From the NCBI GenBank assembly GCA_944386545.1, contig CALXBK010000002.1, positions 62,001-126,000 on the forward strand: 64,000 nucleotides of DNA. Direction: 5' to 3'. The notes under the pieces are model-generated. The model was not told the origin of the DNA. It saw only the letters and a list, made by a program, of their open reading frames with translations, and ran no database searches. Source of the stretch: an uncultured Ruminiclostridium sp. Lineage in GTDB: Bacteria > Bacillota > Clostridia > Oscillospirales > Ruminococcaceae. The translations under genes were made by a program, and so were the position numbers. Of the stretch, positions 32,180 to 41,867 are shown one piece after another; position 1 is the first letter of the stretch; each line of letters begins with the position of its first letter.

Positions 32180-34558
32180 ATGAAAAAGGATTATAAAAAG
32201 CTTGAGCTTGACAAAATCCTTGCTTTGCTTGCCGAAACGGCTTACAGTGACATCTGCAAGGAAAAGATAGTCAAGATAAAACCATCGTTTGATATTGACG
32301 AGGTTATTGCGGAAAATCAGAGAACAAGCGATGCATTCACGCTGTCCTCAAAATTCGGAACACCTAAATTTTTTAATATAAAGGATATATGCTTCAGCGC
32401 AAAAAGGGCACAGCAGGGCTCAATGCTGTCACTGAGAGAGCTGCTTGACACCGAGCTGTTTTTAAGAGAGGTTTCGGGGCTGTGCGACTGGTACTCCCAG
32501 TGCAGCGGCACGAGCACCGCTTTATCCGAATATTTTGACGGACTGTGTGCAAACAAGGCGCTTGAGAGCATGATTGCAAATGCAATTGTTTCGGAAGAAG
32601 AAATTGCCGACAGTGCAAGTCCGAGATTAGCGCAGATAAGGCGTTCAATCCGCCGCAAAAGCCTTGAAATACGGGAAAGACTTGATAAGCTGATAAAGAG
32701 CAAGGATAATCAGAAATATTTGCAGGAAAGCCTTGTCACAATGCGTGACGGGCGGTTTGTTGTGCCTGTTAAAACCGAATATAAAAATGAAATCAGCGGT
32801 CTTGTGCATGATACCTCGGCGACGGGCTCTACTTTATTTATAGAGCCTATGAGCGTTGTTGAAGCAAATAACGACATAAGAGTTCTCAAATCCGAGGAGC
32901 AAAACGAAATAGAGAGGATTATAAGAGAGTTATCCTCGCTTACGGGCGAATTTGCCGACAGCATTCTTACTGATTTTGAGCTTGTAATAACGCTTGAAAC
33001 ATACTTTGCAAAGGCAAACTTAGGCGCAAAGATGAAGGCTTCCTCTCCGAAAATAGAAGCAAAACCCTGCTTTACTCTTATAAACGCAAGGCATCCGCTT
33101 CTTGATATGCAAAAGGCTGTGCCGGTATCCCTTGAGCTCGGCACGGATTATTCCTCGCTTATAGTGACAGGTCCGAATACGGGCGGTAAAACGGTAACGC
33201 TCAAAACGGCAGGGCTTCTGGTGCTTATGACAATGTGCGGTCTTATGATACCGGCAAGCGAAAACAGCATTGTCGGTATGTTTGACGAGGTTTACGCCGA
33301 TATAGGCGACGAGCAGAGCATTGAACAGAGCCTTTCGACGTTTTCATCGCACATGACAAATATAGCGAGAATTTTAAAAAATGCCGGAAACAGCTCTCTT
33401 ATTCTGCTGGACGAGCTATGTTCGGGCACCGATCCCGTTGAAGGCTCAGCGCTTGCGGTTTCAATTTTAGATGAATTCAGAAAAAGAGACAGTAAGCTCA
33501 TTGCCACAACTCACTATCAGGAGGTAAAAATGTACGCCATTCAGACAAGCGGCGTAGAAAATGCTTCCTGCGAATTTGACATTAAAACATTAAGACCTAC
33601 CTATCGCCTTACAATAGGCACACCGGGAAAGTCAAACGCCTTTGCGATTTCCTCTAAGCTTGGTATTAATCAGGATATTATTGAAAACGCAAAACAGCTT
33701 GTCAGCACCGAAAACAAGCGTTTTGAGGAGGTTGTTGCCGCACTTGAAAACACAAGAGTAGAGCTTGAAAAGCTCAAAAGCTCTGCGGCAGCGGAACAGC
33801 GCAAATCAAAGCAGCTTACCGAGGAGCTTGAAAAGCAGAAGGCACAGCTTGAAGCGGATAAGGAAAAGGAGCTTCAGAATGTCAGAAGCAGAGCCGCTGC
33901 AATTATTGAGGAGGTTCGCTTTGAGGGTGATTTACTTCTCGAAGAGCTTGACAAATTAAGAAAGCAAAAGGAACAGCAGGACTTTTCGCAAAAGGCAAGA
34001 GGAGCACATTCAAAATTCAATTCCGCGATGAACAGTATGTACAATACCGCAAACCCCGTTATGCAGGAAAAGCAGGAGTATTATGTCCTGCCACGACCGC
34101 TTAAGATCGGAGACACCGTACGGCTTGCCGATTTAAATAAAGAGGGTACGCTTATACGGCTTCCCGATGCAAAGAATATGTGCCTTGTACAGGTAGGACC
34201 TATAAAAACCAAAACAAAGCTCGAAAACCTCCGGCTTGTCGAAGCAAAGCAGAAAAGTAAAAAACAACTCGCGCCAAAGGTTGGCAAAAAGCTCATCAGC
34301 AACTACACAAGAAAATCCGGTATGGAGCTTGATATAAGAGGTATGATGGGCGATGAGGGCGTTATGGAGGTTGACCGCTTTATTGACAGTTGTCTGTTAT
34401 CGGGAATTTCCGTTATTACGATTATCCACGGTAAAGGAACAGGCGCACTCAGAGCCGCCGTTCAGCAGTATCTGCGGAAAAACCCCCATGTAAAGTCCTT
34501 CCGTGACGGCGCTTACGGAGAAGGCGAAGCGGGTGTTACCGTAGCGGAGCTTGAATAA
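32180..34558 (+). CDS. mutS2: MutS2 (endonuclease/ribosome rescue ATPase)
   Basis: 792 aa, full length. MutS core and clamp, ATPase with Walker A GPNTGGKTVTLKTAG (about 330-345) and Walker B ILLDELCSGTDPVEGSAL, coiled coil about 505-610, a KOW-like strand segment (about 640-690), and a C-terminal Smr domain with LDIRGMMGDEG and IIHGKGTGAL. Originally linked to recombination suppression; in Bacillus it splits collided ribosomes. Last gene of the cluster, followed by a strong terminator. Confidence 0.95.
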   Translation: MKKDYKKLELDKILALLAETAYSDICKEKIVKIKPSFDIDEVIAENQRTSDAFTLSSKFGTPKFFNIKDICFSAKRAQQGSMLSLRELLDTELFLREVSGLCDWYSQCSGTSTALSEYFDGLCANKALESMIANAIVSEEEIADSASPRLAQIRRSIRRKSLEIRERLDKLIKSKDNQKYLQESLVTMRDGRFVVPVKTEYKNEISGLVHDTSATGSTLFIEPMSVVEANNDIRVLKSEEQNEIERIIRELSSLTGEFADSILTDFELVITLETYFAKANLGAKMKASSPKIEAKPCFTLINARHPLLDMQKAVPVSLELGTDYSSLIVTGPNTGGKTVTLKTAGLLVLMTMCGLMIPASENSIVGMFDEVYADIGDEQSIEQSLSTFSSHMTNIARILKNAGNSSLILLDELCSGTDPVEGSALAVSILDEFRKRDSKLIATTHYQEVKMYAIQTSGVENASCEFDIKTLRPTYRLTIGTPGKSNAFAISSKLGINQDIIENAKQLVSTENKRFEEVVAALENTRVELEKLKSSAAAEQRKSKQLTEELEKQKAQLEADKEKELQNVRSRAAAIIEEVRFEGDLLLEELDKLRKQKEQQDFSQKARGAHSKFNSAMNSMYNTANPVMQEKQEYYVLPRPLKIGDTVRLADLNKEGTLIRLPDAKNMCLVQVGPIKTKTKLENLRLVEAKQKSKKQLAPKVGKKLISNYTRKSGMELDIRGMMGDEGVMEVDRFIDSCLLSGISVITIIHGKGTGALRAAVQQYLRKNPHVKSFRDGAYGEGEAGVTVAELE

Positions 34559-34564
34559 AAGATT

Positions 34565-34598
34565 ACAGAGTTATCCTAAATTGGGTAACTCTGTTTTT
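34565..34598. terminator. Terminator between mutS2 and the convergent HAD gene
   Basis: ACAGAGTTATCC (34565-34576) pairs with GGGTAACTCTGT (34583-34594), 12 bp, then TTTT. Confidence 0.85.
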
Positions 34599-34604
34599 GC
34601 TTTG

Positions 34605-36170
34605 TTATGTAACTTTATAAAGAATACTTCTGCCTTGTTTACCTGCGAAATCAACTATTCCAACATAAGAAAGCGCTTTTATAATCAATGTCGGGTCGCC
34701 AATTCCGCATAGATCCGCAAAATCCTTTACCGTAAATTTTTCGGGCAAGCCTTTGGGAAGAAAGCAGCGGTAGCTTTCGCTGTCCTCTATATATGTAAGC
34801 CGTGTAAGATCTGTCGGAACGGCGGTTTTTCTGTCGGATTTTCTCCGCTTCATATCCTCTTTGCAGTATCTGAAATTTTCGACTGTCAGATCAGCTATAC
34901 AAATTGTGAGATTGGGATTATTCAGGTATTGCTTTATTCTGTAGAGCTCAAGAAAAAAATTGCTCATGTCCTTTAGTGTTACAAAATTTCCGGTTTTGAT
35001 AACTTCTCCCGTATCGGAGTTTATATAGCTAAGTCTTCTTTTCTTAACAAACGGATACACAACGGTAACATGAGATGCCTGTAAGAACACATTGAGCTTT
35101 TCTCTGAGCTTTCCGAAGCTTTTTGTTTGTATCTCAAATATGCCGTTTTCGGTAACAAGGTCAGCGCAATAGCTTCCTATCTTTATTTCCTTGTCAAAAG
35201 CGGTTGAGGCAAAGTAGCTTTTAAGCGCCTTGTGCGTCTGCTTTTCATTAAGAGTACCGATTTCTCCCGTGTATTCAGCCGCCGAAACACACTCTTTAAA
35301 TCTGCTATTATCAGGTATTACTTTAAACGGCTGTTTTTCATACCGCCATATCGGAGTGTTATCATCAGAAATAAAAATCGGAACGCCGCTTTGATTATTA
35401 CTGCGGATTATTCCCGTTGCATATTTTTTAAGCTCAGGCGCTGCATTTGACACGGCATAGCTTCTGTCCGCCGCTTTAAACATGGATATATCATTGAGAT
35501 TATCGCCAAAGCAGATAAGCTCGTCTGCTCCTACAAGCTTTTTTAACTCAAGCGCCGCATTAGCCTTGGATACGTTTCCGTCATATATTTCGTACCAGTA
35601 CTCCTGCGTATCGTAGGTGTCTGCCTGATAATTTCTCGCAAAGCCGTTTTTACCGCAAAAATTGTCATCAAGCAGCGACAGCTCGGTTTTCGGCTCAATA
35701 AGCGTAATGTAATAAATGTCGCCTAGAAAAAGCTCATCATAGCTTTGACACGGGTTTAATCGCTTGTCATTTTTTCGCTCCTTTATATACCTTTTCGTAC
35801 CCTTATTAAGTCTTGAAGTAAGATAGCTTACTTTTTCGTGATTATTCACAACGGAATATACAAGCAGTGCTTCCTTATGCTCGCTGAAAAATTCCTGTAA
35901 AAATTTCTTTTTCTTATCGTCAAAAAAATGCGAAACCAATCGCTTTTTACTTATCGGATCAATAATAAATGCACCGTTGTGCGTTATAACGGGGAGCTTT
36001 ATATCTACGCCTTCCATAATCGGGGCGGCTGAATGAACGGAACGTGCCGTTGCATAGCTTATTGCCGTACCGTTTTTCAGCTCACGGTTTAAAACCTCAC
36101 GGGTAAAGGGTGTAATTTCTGCTTTATAATTTAAAAGAGTACCGTCAAGGTCACTAAGATACAGCCTCAT
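34605..36170 (-). CDS. HAD-IIB (Cof-type) hydrolase fused to a PD-(D/E)XK-like domain and winged helix
   Basis: 521 aa, about twice a normal Cof phosphatase. Residues 1-270: complete HAD hydrolase (SDLDGTLL with D7 and D9, TARS, K201 of SKANAALELK, FGDNLND 221-227). Residues ~290-440: NEKQTHKALKSYF, then ADLV (D337), then FEIQTK (E346, Q348, K350), the order of a PD-(D/E)XK nuclease core with Gln at the usual Lys position; ~445-521 ends in a winged-helix-like KFTVKDFADLCGIGDPTLIIKAL. The nuclease reading is inference. Start ATG 36170 follows GGAGGAATTTTG. Monocistronic and convergent with mutS2. Role of the fusion unknown. Confidence 0.75.
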   Translation of the reverse strand: MRLYLSDLDGTLLNYKAEITPFTREVLNRELKNGTAISYATARSVHSAAPIMEGVDIKLPVITHNGAFIIDPISKKRLVSHFFDDKKKKFLQEFFSEHKEALLVYSVVNNHEKVSYLTSRLNKGTKRYIKERKNDKRLNPCQSYDELFLGDIYYITLIEPKTELSLLDDNFCGKNGFARNYQADTYDTQEYWYEIYDGNVSKANAALELKKLVGADELICFGDNLNDISMFKAADRSYAVSNAAPELKKYATGIIRSNNQSGVPIFISDDNTPIWRYEKQPFKVIPDNSRFKECVSAAEYTGEIGTLNEKQTHKALKSYFASTAFDKEIKIGSYCADLVTENGIFEIQTKSFGKLREKLNVFLQASHVTVVYPFVKKRRLSYINSDTGEVIKTGNFVTLKDMSNFFLELYRIKQYLNNPNLTICIADLTVENFRYCKEDMKRRKSDRKTAVPTDLTRLTYIEDSESYRCFLPKGLPEKFTVKDFADLCGIGDPTLIIKALSYVGIVDFAGKQGRSILYKVT

Positions 36171-36314
36171 CAAAATTCCTCCGATTAATGTTTATATATC
36201 TATAATAACAGAAAAAGGTGTTAAAATCAAGCGTATTGTGCAAATTGCATAAATTCAGGACAAATTTTTAAAGATTATTTCACCTTGTTTTTTGATAAAA
36301 AATTATCAAAACAC

Positions 36315-36343
36315 TTGATAAAGTTTTTCAAAAATAGTATAAT
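36315..36343 (+). promoter_or_regulatory. Promoter of gap
   Basis: TTGATA (36315-36320), 17-bp spacer, TATAAT (36338-36343), about 65 bp before the gene. Confidence 0.88.
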
Positions 36344-36409
36344 AAAAGGGTAGAAATTTAGCGGAGTGCATAACACCCGTAAATTAAAAATTTCAGGAGG
36401 AATAATCCA

Positions 36410-37444
36410 ATGTCAGTTAAAGTTGCTATTAACGGTTTCGGTCGTATCGGTCGTCTTGCGTTCAGACAGATGTTCGGCGCAGAAGGTTATGAGGTAGTTG
36501 CAATCAACGACCTTACCAAGCCCTCAATGCTTGCACAGCTCTTAAAGTACGATACAGCTCAGGGCGGTTACTGCGGCAGAATAGGCGAAAACCTTCACAC
36601 TGTTACCGCTGATGACGAAGCAGGAACAATCACAGTTGACGGCAAGACTCTTAAGATTTACGCTATGGCTAAGGCTAACGAGCTTCCTTGGGGAGAAATC
36701 GGCGTAGACGTAGTTTTAGAGTGCACAGGCTTTTACTGCTCTAAGGAAAAGTCTCAGGCTCACATCGATGCAGGCGCTAAGAAAGTTGTTATTTCTGCTC
36801 CCGCAGGCAACGACCTCAAGACAATCGTTTACAGCGTAAACGAGAACACTCTTACAGCTGATGATACAATCATCTCTGCCGCATCCTGCACAACAAACTG
36901 CCTCGCTCCCATGGCTAAGGCTCTTAACGACTATGCTCCCATCCAGAGCGGTATCATGAGCACAATCCATGCTTACACAGGCGACCAGATGATTCTCGAC
37001 GGTCCTCACAGAAAGGGCGACCTCAGAAGAGCAAGAGCAGGTGCTGCTAACATCGTTCCTAACTCTACCGGCGCTGCTAAGGCTATCGGTCTTGTTATCC
37101 CCGAGCTTAACGGCAAACTCATCGGTTCTGCACAGAGAGTTCCTGTTCCCACAGGTTCTACAACAATCCTCACAGCAGTAGTTAAGGGTACAGACGTTAC
37201 TAAGGAAGGCATTAATGCGGCTATGAAGGCAGCAGCTTCCGAGTCCTTCGGCTACAACGAGGAGCAGATTGTTTCTTCCGACGTTATCGGTATGAAGTAC
37301 GGTTCACTTTTTGATGCGACTCAGACAATGGTTGCTAAGATTGCTGACGACCTCTATGAGGTACAGGTTGTTTCTTGGTATGACAACGAGAACAGCTACA
37401 CTTCTCAGATGGTTAGAACAATCAAGTACTTTGCAGAGCTTTAA
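36410..37444 (+). CDS. gap: Glyceraldehyde-3-phosphate dehydrogenase, type I
   Basis: Glycolytic enzyme, 344 aa. NAD-binding [15 protein letters not shown], active-site [12 protein letters not shown] with the catalytic Cys at residue 160, and [15 protein letters not shown] near the end. RBS AGGAGGAAT. The gene uses a restricted codon set (many GCT, GTT, AAG and CTC), in keeping with high expression. It is monocistronic: strong promoter before, strong terminator after. Confidence 0.98.
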   Translation: MSVKVAINGFGRIGRLAFRQMFGAEGYEVVAINDLTKPSMLAQLLKYDTAQGGYCGRIGENLHTVTADDEAGTITVDGKTLKIYAMAKANELPWGEIGVDVVLECTGFYCSKEKSQAHIDAGAKKVVISAPAGNDLKTIVYSVNENTLTADDTIISAASCTTNCLAPMAKALNDYAPIQSGIMSTIHAYTGDQMILDGPHRKGDLRRARAGAANIVPNSTGAAKAIGLVIPELNGKLIGSAQRVPVPTGSTTILTAVVKGTDVTKEGINAAMKAAASESFGYNEEQIVSSDVIGMKYGSLFDATQTMVAKIADDLYEVQVVSWYDNENSYTSQMVRTIKYFAEL

Positions 37445-37466
37445 TTCAAAATATTACTGCTGTCAT

Positions 37467-37493
37467 ACGGCGGACATAATGTCCGCCGTTTTT
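37467..37493 (+). terminator. Terminator after gap
   Basis: ACGGCGGAC (37467-37475) pairs perfectly with GTCCGCCGT (37481-37489), then TTTTT. Confidence 0.95.
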
Positions 37494-37518
37494 CTTTTCT
37501 GAAAATTGTATGAAACGG

Positions 37519-37547
37519 TTGATTTTTTATTTTCTGTATGTTAAAAT
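37519..37547 (+). promoter_or_regulatory. Promoter of the cyclophilin lipoprotein gene
   Basis: TTGATT (37519-37524), 17-bp spacer, TAAAAT (37542-37547). Confidence 0.75.
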
Positions 37548-37579
37548 AACCTTCAGAAATTGAAACAAAGGAGACTGCT

Positions 37580-38422
37580 ATGTTTAAAAGAATAATTTCC
37601 GGCATTGCCTGTGCTTCACTGCTTATTACAATGACAGCTTGCGGCGACAGTAATGACATCTATTCAAATTTTGACGGCACACCAAACGATCCCACAAACA
37701 GCGCAGAGGGAAATATAGGCGAGGTAAAGCTTGAAAAGGGCGATACCTATGCGGTTATTACGGTTAAGGACTACGGAGACATTACCGTTAAGCTTTTTCC
37801 TGATGTTGCGCCTAAGGGTACACAAAACTTTATTGACCTTGCAAACAAGGGCTATTACAACGGCAAGACTTTTTTCAGAATTGTTGAGGATTTTATGGCT
37901 CAAGCAGGAAAGCCGCTTGAGGGTGAAGAAGATGTTGAGGATTTCGGAATTGAAACAAGCTACAAAATGCACCATTTTTACGGAGCTTTATGCTATGCCA
38001 ACGCAATGAGCAAAAATTCCTCGCAATTCTACATCGTAAACAGCAAAACACCTCAGAAGCTTGAGAATTTCAGCATTTCGAGAATTGAAAACAATATCAA
38101 GATGTCCGAGGAAGCGGCAGAAACCTACGGAAAGGGAACAGACGGATACCTTTACTATATGAACCAGGCTAACTATTACAGAAGAATGAAGGACTTCATT
38201 GAAAATATGCCTGAGGAAGCAAAGCAGAAATATCTTGAAGTCGGCGGAACACTTTCCCTTGACGGCAACTATACGGTTTTCGGACAGACCGTTGACGGCT
38301 TTGACGTAATAGACGCAATAGCAAAGGTTGAGGTTGTCAAAAATCCCGATATGAATGACGAGGAAAGCCTTCCCACAGAAGACGTCATCATCGAATCCAT
38401 TGTTATAAAGCAATATGAATAA
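37580..38422 (+). CDS. Cyclophilin-type peptidyl-prolyl isomerase lipoprotein
   Basis: 280 aa. Lipoprotein signal peptide with Cys at about residue 21 (LLITMTAC), a short linker, then a cyclophilin domain: VTVKDYGDITVKLFPDVAPKGTQNFIDLANKGYYNG, TFFRIVEDFMAQAG, and GTLSLDGNYTVFGQTVDGFDVIDAIAKVEV. A ~70-residue insertion replaces part of the usual middle (KNSSQFYIVNSKT and the helical stretch after it). Probably folds exported proteins outside the membrane. RBS AAAGGAGA; own promoter and terminator. Confidence 0.88.
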   Translation: MFKRIISGIACASLLITMTACGDSNDIYSNFDGTPNDPTNSAEGNIGEVKLEKGDTYAVITVKDYGDITVKLFPDVAPKGTQNFIDLANKGYYNGKTFFRIVEDFMAQAGKPLEGEEDVEDFGIETSYKMHHFYGALCYANAMSKNSSQFYIVNSKTPQKLENFSISRIENNIKMSEEAAETYGKGTDGYLYYMNQANYYRRMKDFIENMPEEAKQKYLEVGGTLSLDGNYTVFGQTVDGFDVIDAIAKVEVVKNPDMNDEESLPTEDVIIESIVIKQYE

Positions 38423-38435
38423 TTGAATTTTTAGG

Positions 38436-38470
38436 GGGATTGTTTTTGAAGAACAATTCCCGTTATTTTT
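38436..38470 (+). terminator. Terminator after the cyclophilin gene
   Basis: GGGATTGTT (38436-38444) pairs with AACAATTCCC (38452-38461) with one bulged T, followed by GTTATTTTT. Confidence 0.75.
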
Positions 38471-38488
38471 GTAAAGGCGTATTAAAAC

Positions 38489-38535
38489 CCGTTCCCAAAA
38501 ATATAATTGTAAAAACAATTTTAAAAGGGGAACGG
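38489..38535 (+). promoter_or_regulatory. Hairpin masking the RBS of the site-2 protease gene
   Basis: CCGTTCCC (38489-38496) pairs with GGGAACGG (38528-38535), whose GGGG is the only Shine-Dalgarno for the ATG at 38538. An inner AATTG/CAATT pairing extends the hairpin. This would hide the RBS unless opened. Confidence 0.5.
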
Positions 38536-38537
38536 AA

Positions 38538-39131
38538 ATGAATACAGATTATAAATTCAGCGTAAAGCTTAACTTCAGCTTTTTTGCGGTTATAGCGTTT
38601 ATGATTGTTGCAGACACAAGCGGGGCGGCGATTTTATCGCTTACCGCCTGCCTTATACATGAAAGCGGACATTTGCTTGCAATGGCAGTATGCGGCGCGC
38701 CCCCCGAAAAAATAACCTTTTACGGCGGGGGAATACTTCTCGATAAAAGTCCTGTTGAATTTTTGCCGTTATTTAAAAAGCTTCTGATTTTTTCGTCGGG
38801 CTGTATTTTAAACTTGATAGTTGCAATTACAACGCTTTTTATGTTTCCCGAAAATTTCACCGCGCAGGTATTTTCGGCAGTTAATCTTCTGATATTCCTG
38901 TTTAATATTCTCCCGATAGGCTATTTTGACGGCGCACAAATTCTCACAGCGGTGCTTGAAAGACTGTTAAACGAAAAATCGTCGCGGCTTATTATCCGTA
39001 TTGCAGGAATAATCTTTTCGGTTATTCTTATTTGTGCCGTTTTAATTTACTGTATCGGCTTTGACCACAGCATAAGCCTGTCGCTCGGCTTTGCGGTACT
39101 TTATCTTATTCTGGCACAGTTTATCGAATAA
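38538..39131 (+). CDS. Site-2 protease-family (M50) intramembrane metalloprotease
   Basis: 197 aa, about six membrane segments. Zinc site HESGH at residues 41-45 inside a membrane helix, and the distal ILPIGYFDGAQIL at the NPDG-equivalent position carrying the third ligand Asp. Resembles minimal SpoIVFB-like peptidases without PDZ or CBS domains, so it could act in sporulation sigma activation, but no spoIVFA or sigK is near. Translation may be limited by the hairpin covering its RBS. Confidence 0.85.
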   Translation: MNTDYKFSVKLNFSFFAVIAFMIVADTSGAAILSLTACLIHESGHLLAMAVCGAPPEKITFYGGGILLDKSPVEFLPLFKKLLIFSSGCILNLIVAITTLFMFPENFTAQVFSAVNLLIFLFNILPIGYFDGAQILTAVLERLLNEKSSRLIIRIAGIIFSVILICAVLIYCIGFDHSISLSLGFAVLYLILAQFIE

Positions 39132-39151
39132 AAGATAACTTTTGAAAACAC

Positions 39152-39180
39152 TTGCAATAATACCGATAATGTTGTACAAT
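39152..39180 (+). promoter_or_regulatory. Promoter of the radical-SAM pair
   Basis: TTGCAA (39152-39157), 17-bp spacer, TACAAT (39175-39180). Confidence 0.75.
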
Positions 39181-39233
39181 TAAAGCAGTTAGTCAGCTTG
39201 ATACGATAAATTTATAAAAGAATGGAAGATAAA

Positions 39234-41087
39234 ATGTTAAAGGATAAGCTCGATAAAATACTTCTTAAGGTTCAGAAGCCCTCACGTTATATCGGCGGAG
39301 AGGTTAATTCGGTAGTCAAAAACAAGGCAGATGTCACAATGCGCTTTGCTTTTTGCTTTCCCGATACTTACGATATAGGAATGTCGCACCTCGGCATGAA
39401 AATACTGTACTCGCTCAAGAACTCCGTTCCGAATTACTGGTGCGAACGCGTATTTATGCCGCTTCCCGATATGGAGGAGGAAATGAGGAAAAACGATATT
39501 CCTCTGTACGGGCTTGAAAGCCTTGAGCCGATAAAGGACTTTGATTTTATCGGATTTACTCTCCAGTACGAGCTTTGCTATACAAACGTACTTGCCATGC
39601 TTGACCTTGCAGGACTGCCCGTTTACTCAAAGGACAGGGAAAACCTTTTCCCGATAGTCATAGGCGGAGGTCCTTGCGTTTGCAACGCAGAGCCTATTGC
39701 GGATTTCTTTGACCTTTTTGTTTTAGGAGAGGGCGAGGAGGTTAATTTAGAGCTTATGCGGCTTGCCGAGGAGTATAAGAAAAACGGCGGCGGTAAAACC
39801 GATTTTCTTATCGACGCCGCTAAAATCGAGGGTGTTTATGTTCCGTCGCTTTACGATATTTCTTACAACGATGACGGTACGGTAAAAAGCATTACTCCGA
39901 AATGCGGCGCTCCCGCAAAGGTAAAAAAGCGTATAATTTCGGATTTTGACAAGGTGTATACTCCCGACAGCTTTGTTGTTCCGTTTTCTCAGATTGTGCA
40001 TGACCGTTCGGTGGTCGAGGTGCTCAGAGGGTGTATCAGAGGCTGTCGCTTCTGTCAGGCAGGCTTTATCTACCGTCCGTTCAGAGAAAAATCAAAGCAA
40101 ACAATAGTAAATCAGGTAAAAAGCCTGACTGAAAGCACAGGCTATGATGAGGTTTCGCTTTCTTCGCTTTCAACCAGCGATTACAGCGATATTGAGGGCT
40201 TGCTGTCCGATATAACCGAATACACCGACGAAAAGGGCGTAAATCTCTCGCTTCCGTCGCTTCGTATTGATAAGTTCAGCGACGAGGTTGTAAACAAAAT
40301 CAAGAGCGTCAGAAGAAGCGGTCTTACCTTTGCTCCCGAAGCAGGCTCTCAGCGGCTGAGAGATGTAATCAACAAGAATATCACCGAGGAGGATATATTC
40401 AAGAGCTGTAAAATTGCCTTTGAGGGCGGTTACAGCTCGGTAAAGCTCTACTTCATGCTCGGACTTCCCACCGAAACGCTTGAGGATATTGCGGCTATAA
40501 AGGAGCTTGCCGATAAGATTATCGACCTTTATTACAATACTCCCGGACGGGCAAAGAAGGCGATTAGCATTTCAATTTCGCTCTCTACCTTTATTCCGAA
40601 GCCCTTTACGCCCTTTGAATATGAGCCGCAGGCAACAAAGAAAGAAATTGACGTGCGCCAGATATATCTGCTTGATATAATCGGCTCAAAGGGCAGACGG
40701 AAAATAGATGTGAGCTGGAGCCATTATGATACGACCATTCTTGAAGCGGTGCTCGCAAGAGGTGACAGACGGCTTTCAAAGGTTATATACGAGGCTTGGA
40801 AAAACGGCTGTAAATTAGACGGCTGGAACGAATACTTCAAGCCGGAAATATGGGATAAAGCCTTTATAACGGCAGGACTTGACAAGGCGTTTTACGCAAA
40901 CCGTCCCCGCAGCTATGATGAAATTGCACCGTGGGAGCACATGGATATGCTGTTTGACCGTCAGTTCCTTGTAAAAGAAAATATCAAGGCTCACGAGGGC
41001 AAAACAACCGAAAACTGCCGTGATAAATGTTCCGGGTGCGGATTAAGCAAGTGCCTCGGAAAACCTTGCTTTAATTACGGCGGCTGA
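39234..41087 (+). CDS. B12-binding-domain radical SAM protein (TIGR03960 family)
   Basis: 617 aa from this start. N-terminal signature LDKILLKVQKPSRYIGGEVNSV, B12-binding-like region, then the radical-SAM cluster RGCIRGCRFCQAGFIYRP (CxxxCxxC), and a C-terminal Cys-rich tail (CRDKCSGCGLSKCLGKPC). Start ATG 39234 is preferred because GGAAG lies 5-6 bp upstream; an ATG four codons earlier lacks an RBS. Always paired with the next gene family in Clostridia, often near rplU or rng; target molecule unknown. Confidence 0.9.
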   Translation: MLKDKLDKILLKVQKPSRYIGGEVNSVVKNKADVTMRFAFCFPDTYDIGMSHLGMKILYSLKNSVPNYWCERVFMPLPDMEEEMRKNDIPLYGLESLEPIKDFDFIGFTLQYELCYTNVLAMLDLAGLPVYSKDRENLFPIVIGGGPCVCNAEPIADFFDLFVLGEGEEVNLELMRLAEEYKKNGGGKTDFLIDAAKIEGVYVPSLYDISYNDDGTVKSITPKCGAPAKVKKRIISDFDKVYTPDSFVVPFSQIVHDRSVVEVLRGCIRGCRFCQAGFIYRPFREKSKQTIVNQVKSLTESTGYDEVSLSSLSTSDYSDIEGLLSDITEYTDEKGVNLSLPSLRIDKFSDEVVNKIKSVRRSGLTFAPEAGSQRLRDVINKNITEEDIFKSCKIAFEGGYSSVKLYFMLGLPTETLEDIAAIKELADKIIDLYYNTPGRAKKAISISISLSTFIPKPFTPFEYEPQATKKEIDVRQIYLLDIIGSKGRRKIDVSWSHYDTTILEAVLARGDRRLSKVIYEAWKNGCKLDGWNEYFKPEIWDKAFITAGLDKAFYANRPRSYDEIAPWEHMDMLFDRQFLVKENIKAHEGKTTENCRDKCSGCGLSKCLGKPCFNYGG

Positions 41088-41116
41088 AACCCGAACGTGA
41101 AAGGACTATACATTAA

Positions 41117-41755
41117 ATGATTAATCAGAACATATCGGTACGGCTGTTCTTTTCAAAGACGGGGAGGGCAAAGTACATTTCTGCGCTTGACCTTATTACC
41201 TGCTTTCAAAGAGCGCTCAGAAGAACGGATATACCCGTGTGGCATACGCAGGGCTTCAATCCGCATACCTATGTTAATGTAAATCTCCCTCTTTCGCTCG
41301 GAAGCGAGGGGCTGAACGAATCAATGGACATAAAACTGACGCATAGCATTGATTATGATGAGCTGAAAAGTAAGCTAAACGCCGTATTACCCGATGATAT
41401 AAGAATAACAAGGGCCGCCGAGCCTGTAAAAAAGCATACCGAAATAGAAAAATCGGTATACAGCATAAGCATTGACTGTGATTTCAAGGCTTTTGAGGAA
41501 TTTACAGAGCTTCCTCAGATAAACGTTCAGAAAAAGACCAAAAAGGGAATAAGCGAGCTTGATATAAAGCCGTACACGGAAATCGCAGAATATGAACAAG
41601 GCTTTTTCAAGCTTACAATGCCGTCCGGCTGTGATTTTACGCTTAATCCGTCGCTTTTCTTTGAAGCGTTTGAGAAATACAGCGGTACTCAAATAAAGAG
41701 GCTTGATATAGTCAGAACGGGAATTTTGTGCCGTGACGGAACACAATTTGAATAA
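41117..41755 (+). CDS. TIGR03936/DUF2344 radical-SAM-associated protein
   Basis: 212 aa. VRLFFSKTGRAKYISALDLITCFQRALRRTDIPVWHTQGFNPHTYVNVNLPLSLGSEGLNE is the family signature. Partner of the radical-SAM protein directly upstream (29 bp gap); in some genomes the two are fused. Role unknown, possibly tRNA or rRNA modification; that is inference. A long A/T hairpin (about 41773-41803) follows the stop. Confidence 0.9.
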   Translation: MINQNISVRLFFSKTGRAKYISALDLITCFQRALRRTDIPVWHTQGFNPHTYVNVNLPLSLGSEGLNESMDIKLTHSIDYDELKSKLNAVLPDDIRITRAAEPVKKHTEIEKSVYSISIDCDFKAFEEFTELPQINVQKKTKKGISELDIKPYTEIAEYEQGFFKLTMPSGCDFTLNPSLFFEAFEKYSGTQIKRLDIVRTGILCRDGTQFE

Positions 41756-41832
41756 AAACACCTGTTTTTAAGTGAATTAAGTAAAAATTCGCTTTAAAAT
41801 GAAGTTTTTCATAAAAAAGTTTGAAAAAAGTG

Positions 41833-41861
41833 TTGCAATATCATCTTAAAAGTGATATAAT
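41833..41861 (+). promoter_or_regulatory. Promoter of rplS
   Basis: TTGCAA (41833-41838), 17-bp spacer, TATAAT (41856-41861). Confidence 0.85.
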
Positions 41862-41867
41862 GTTATA

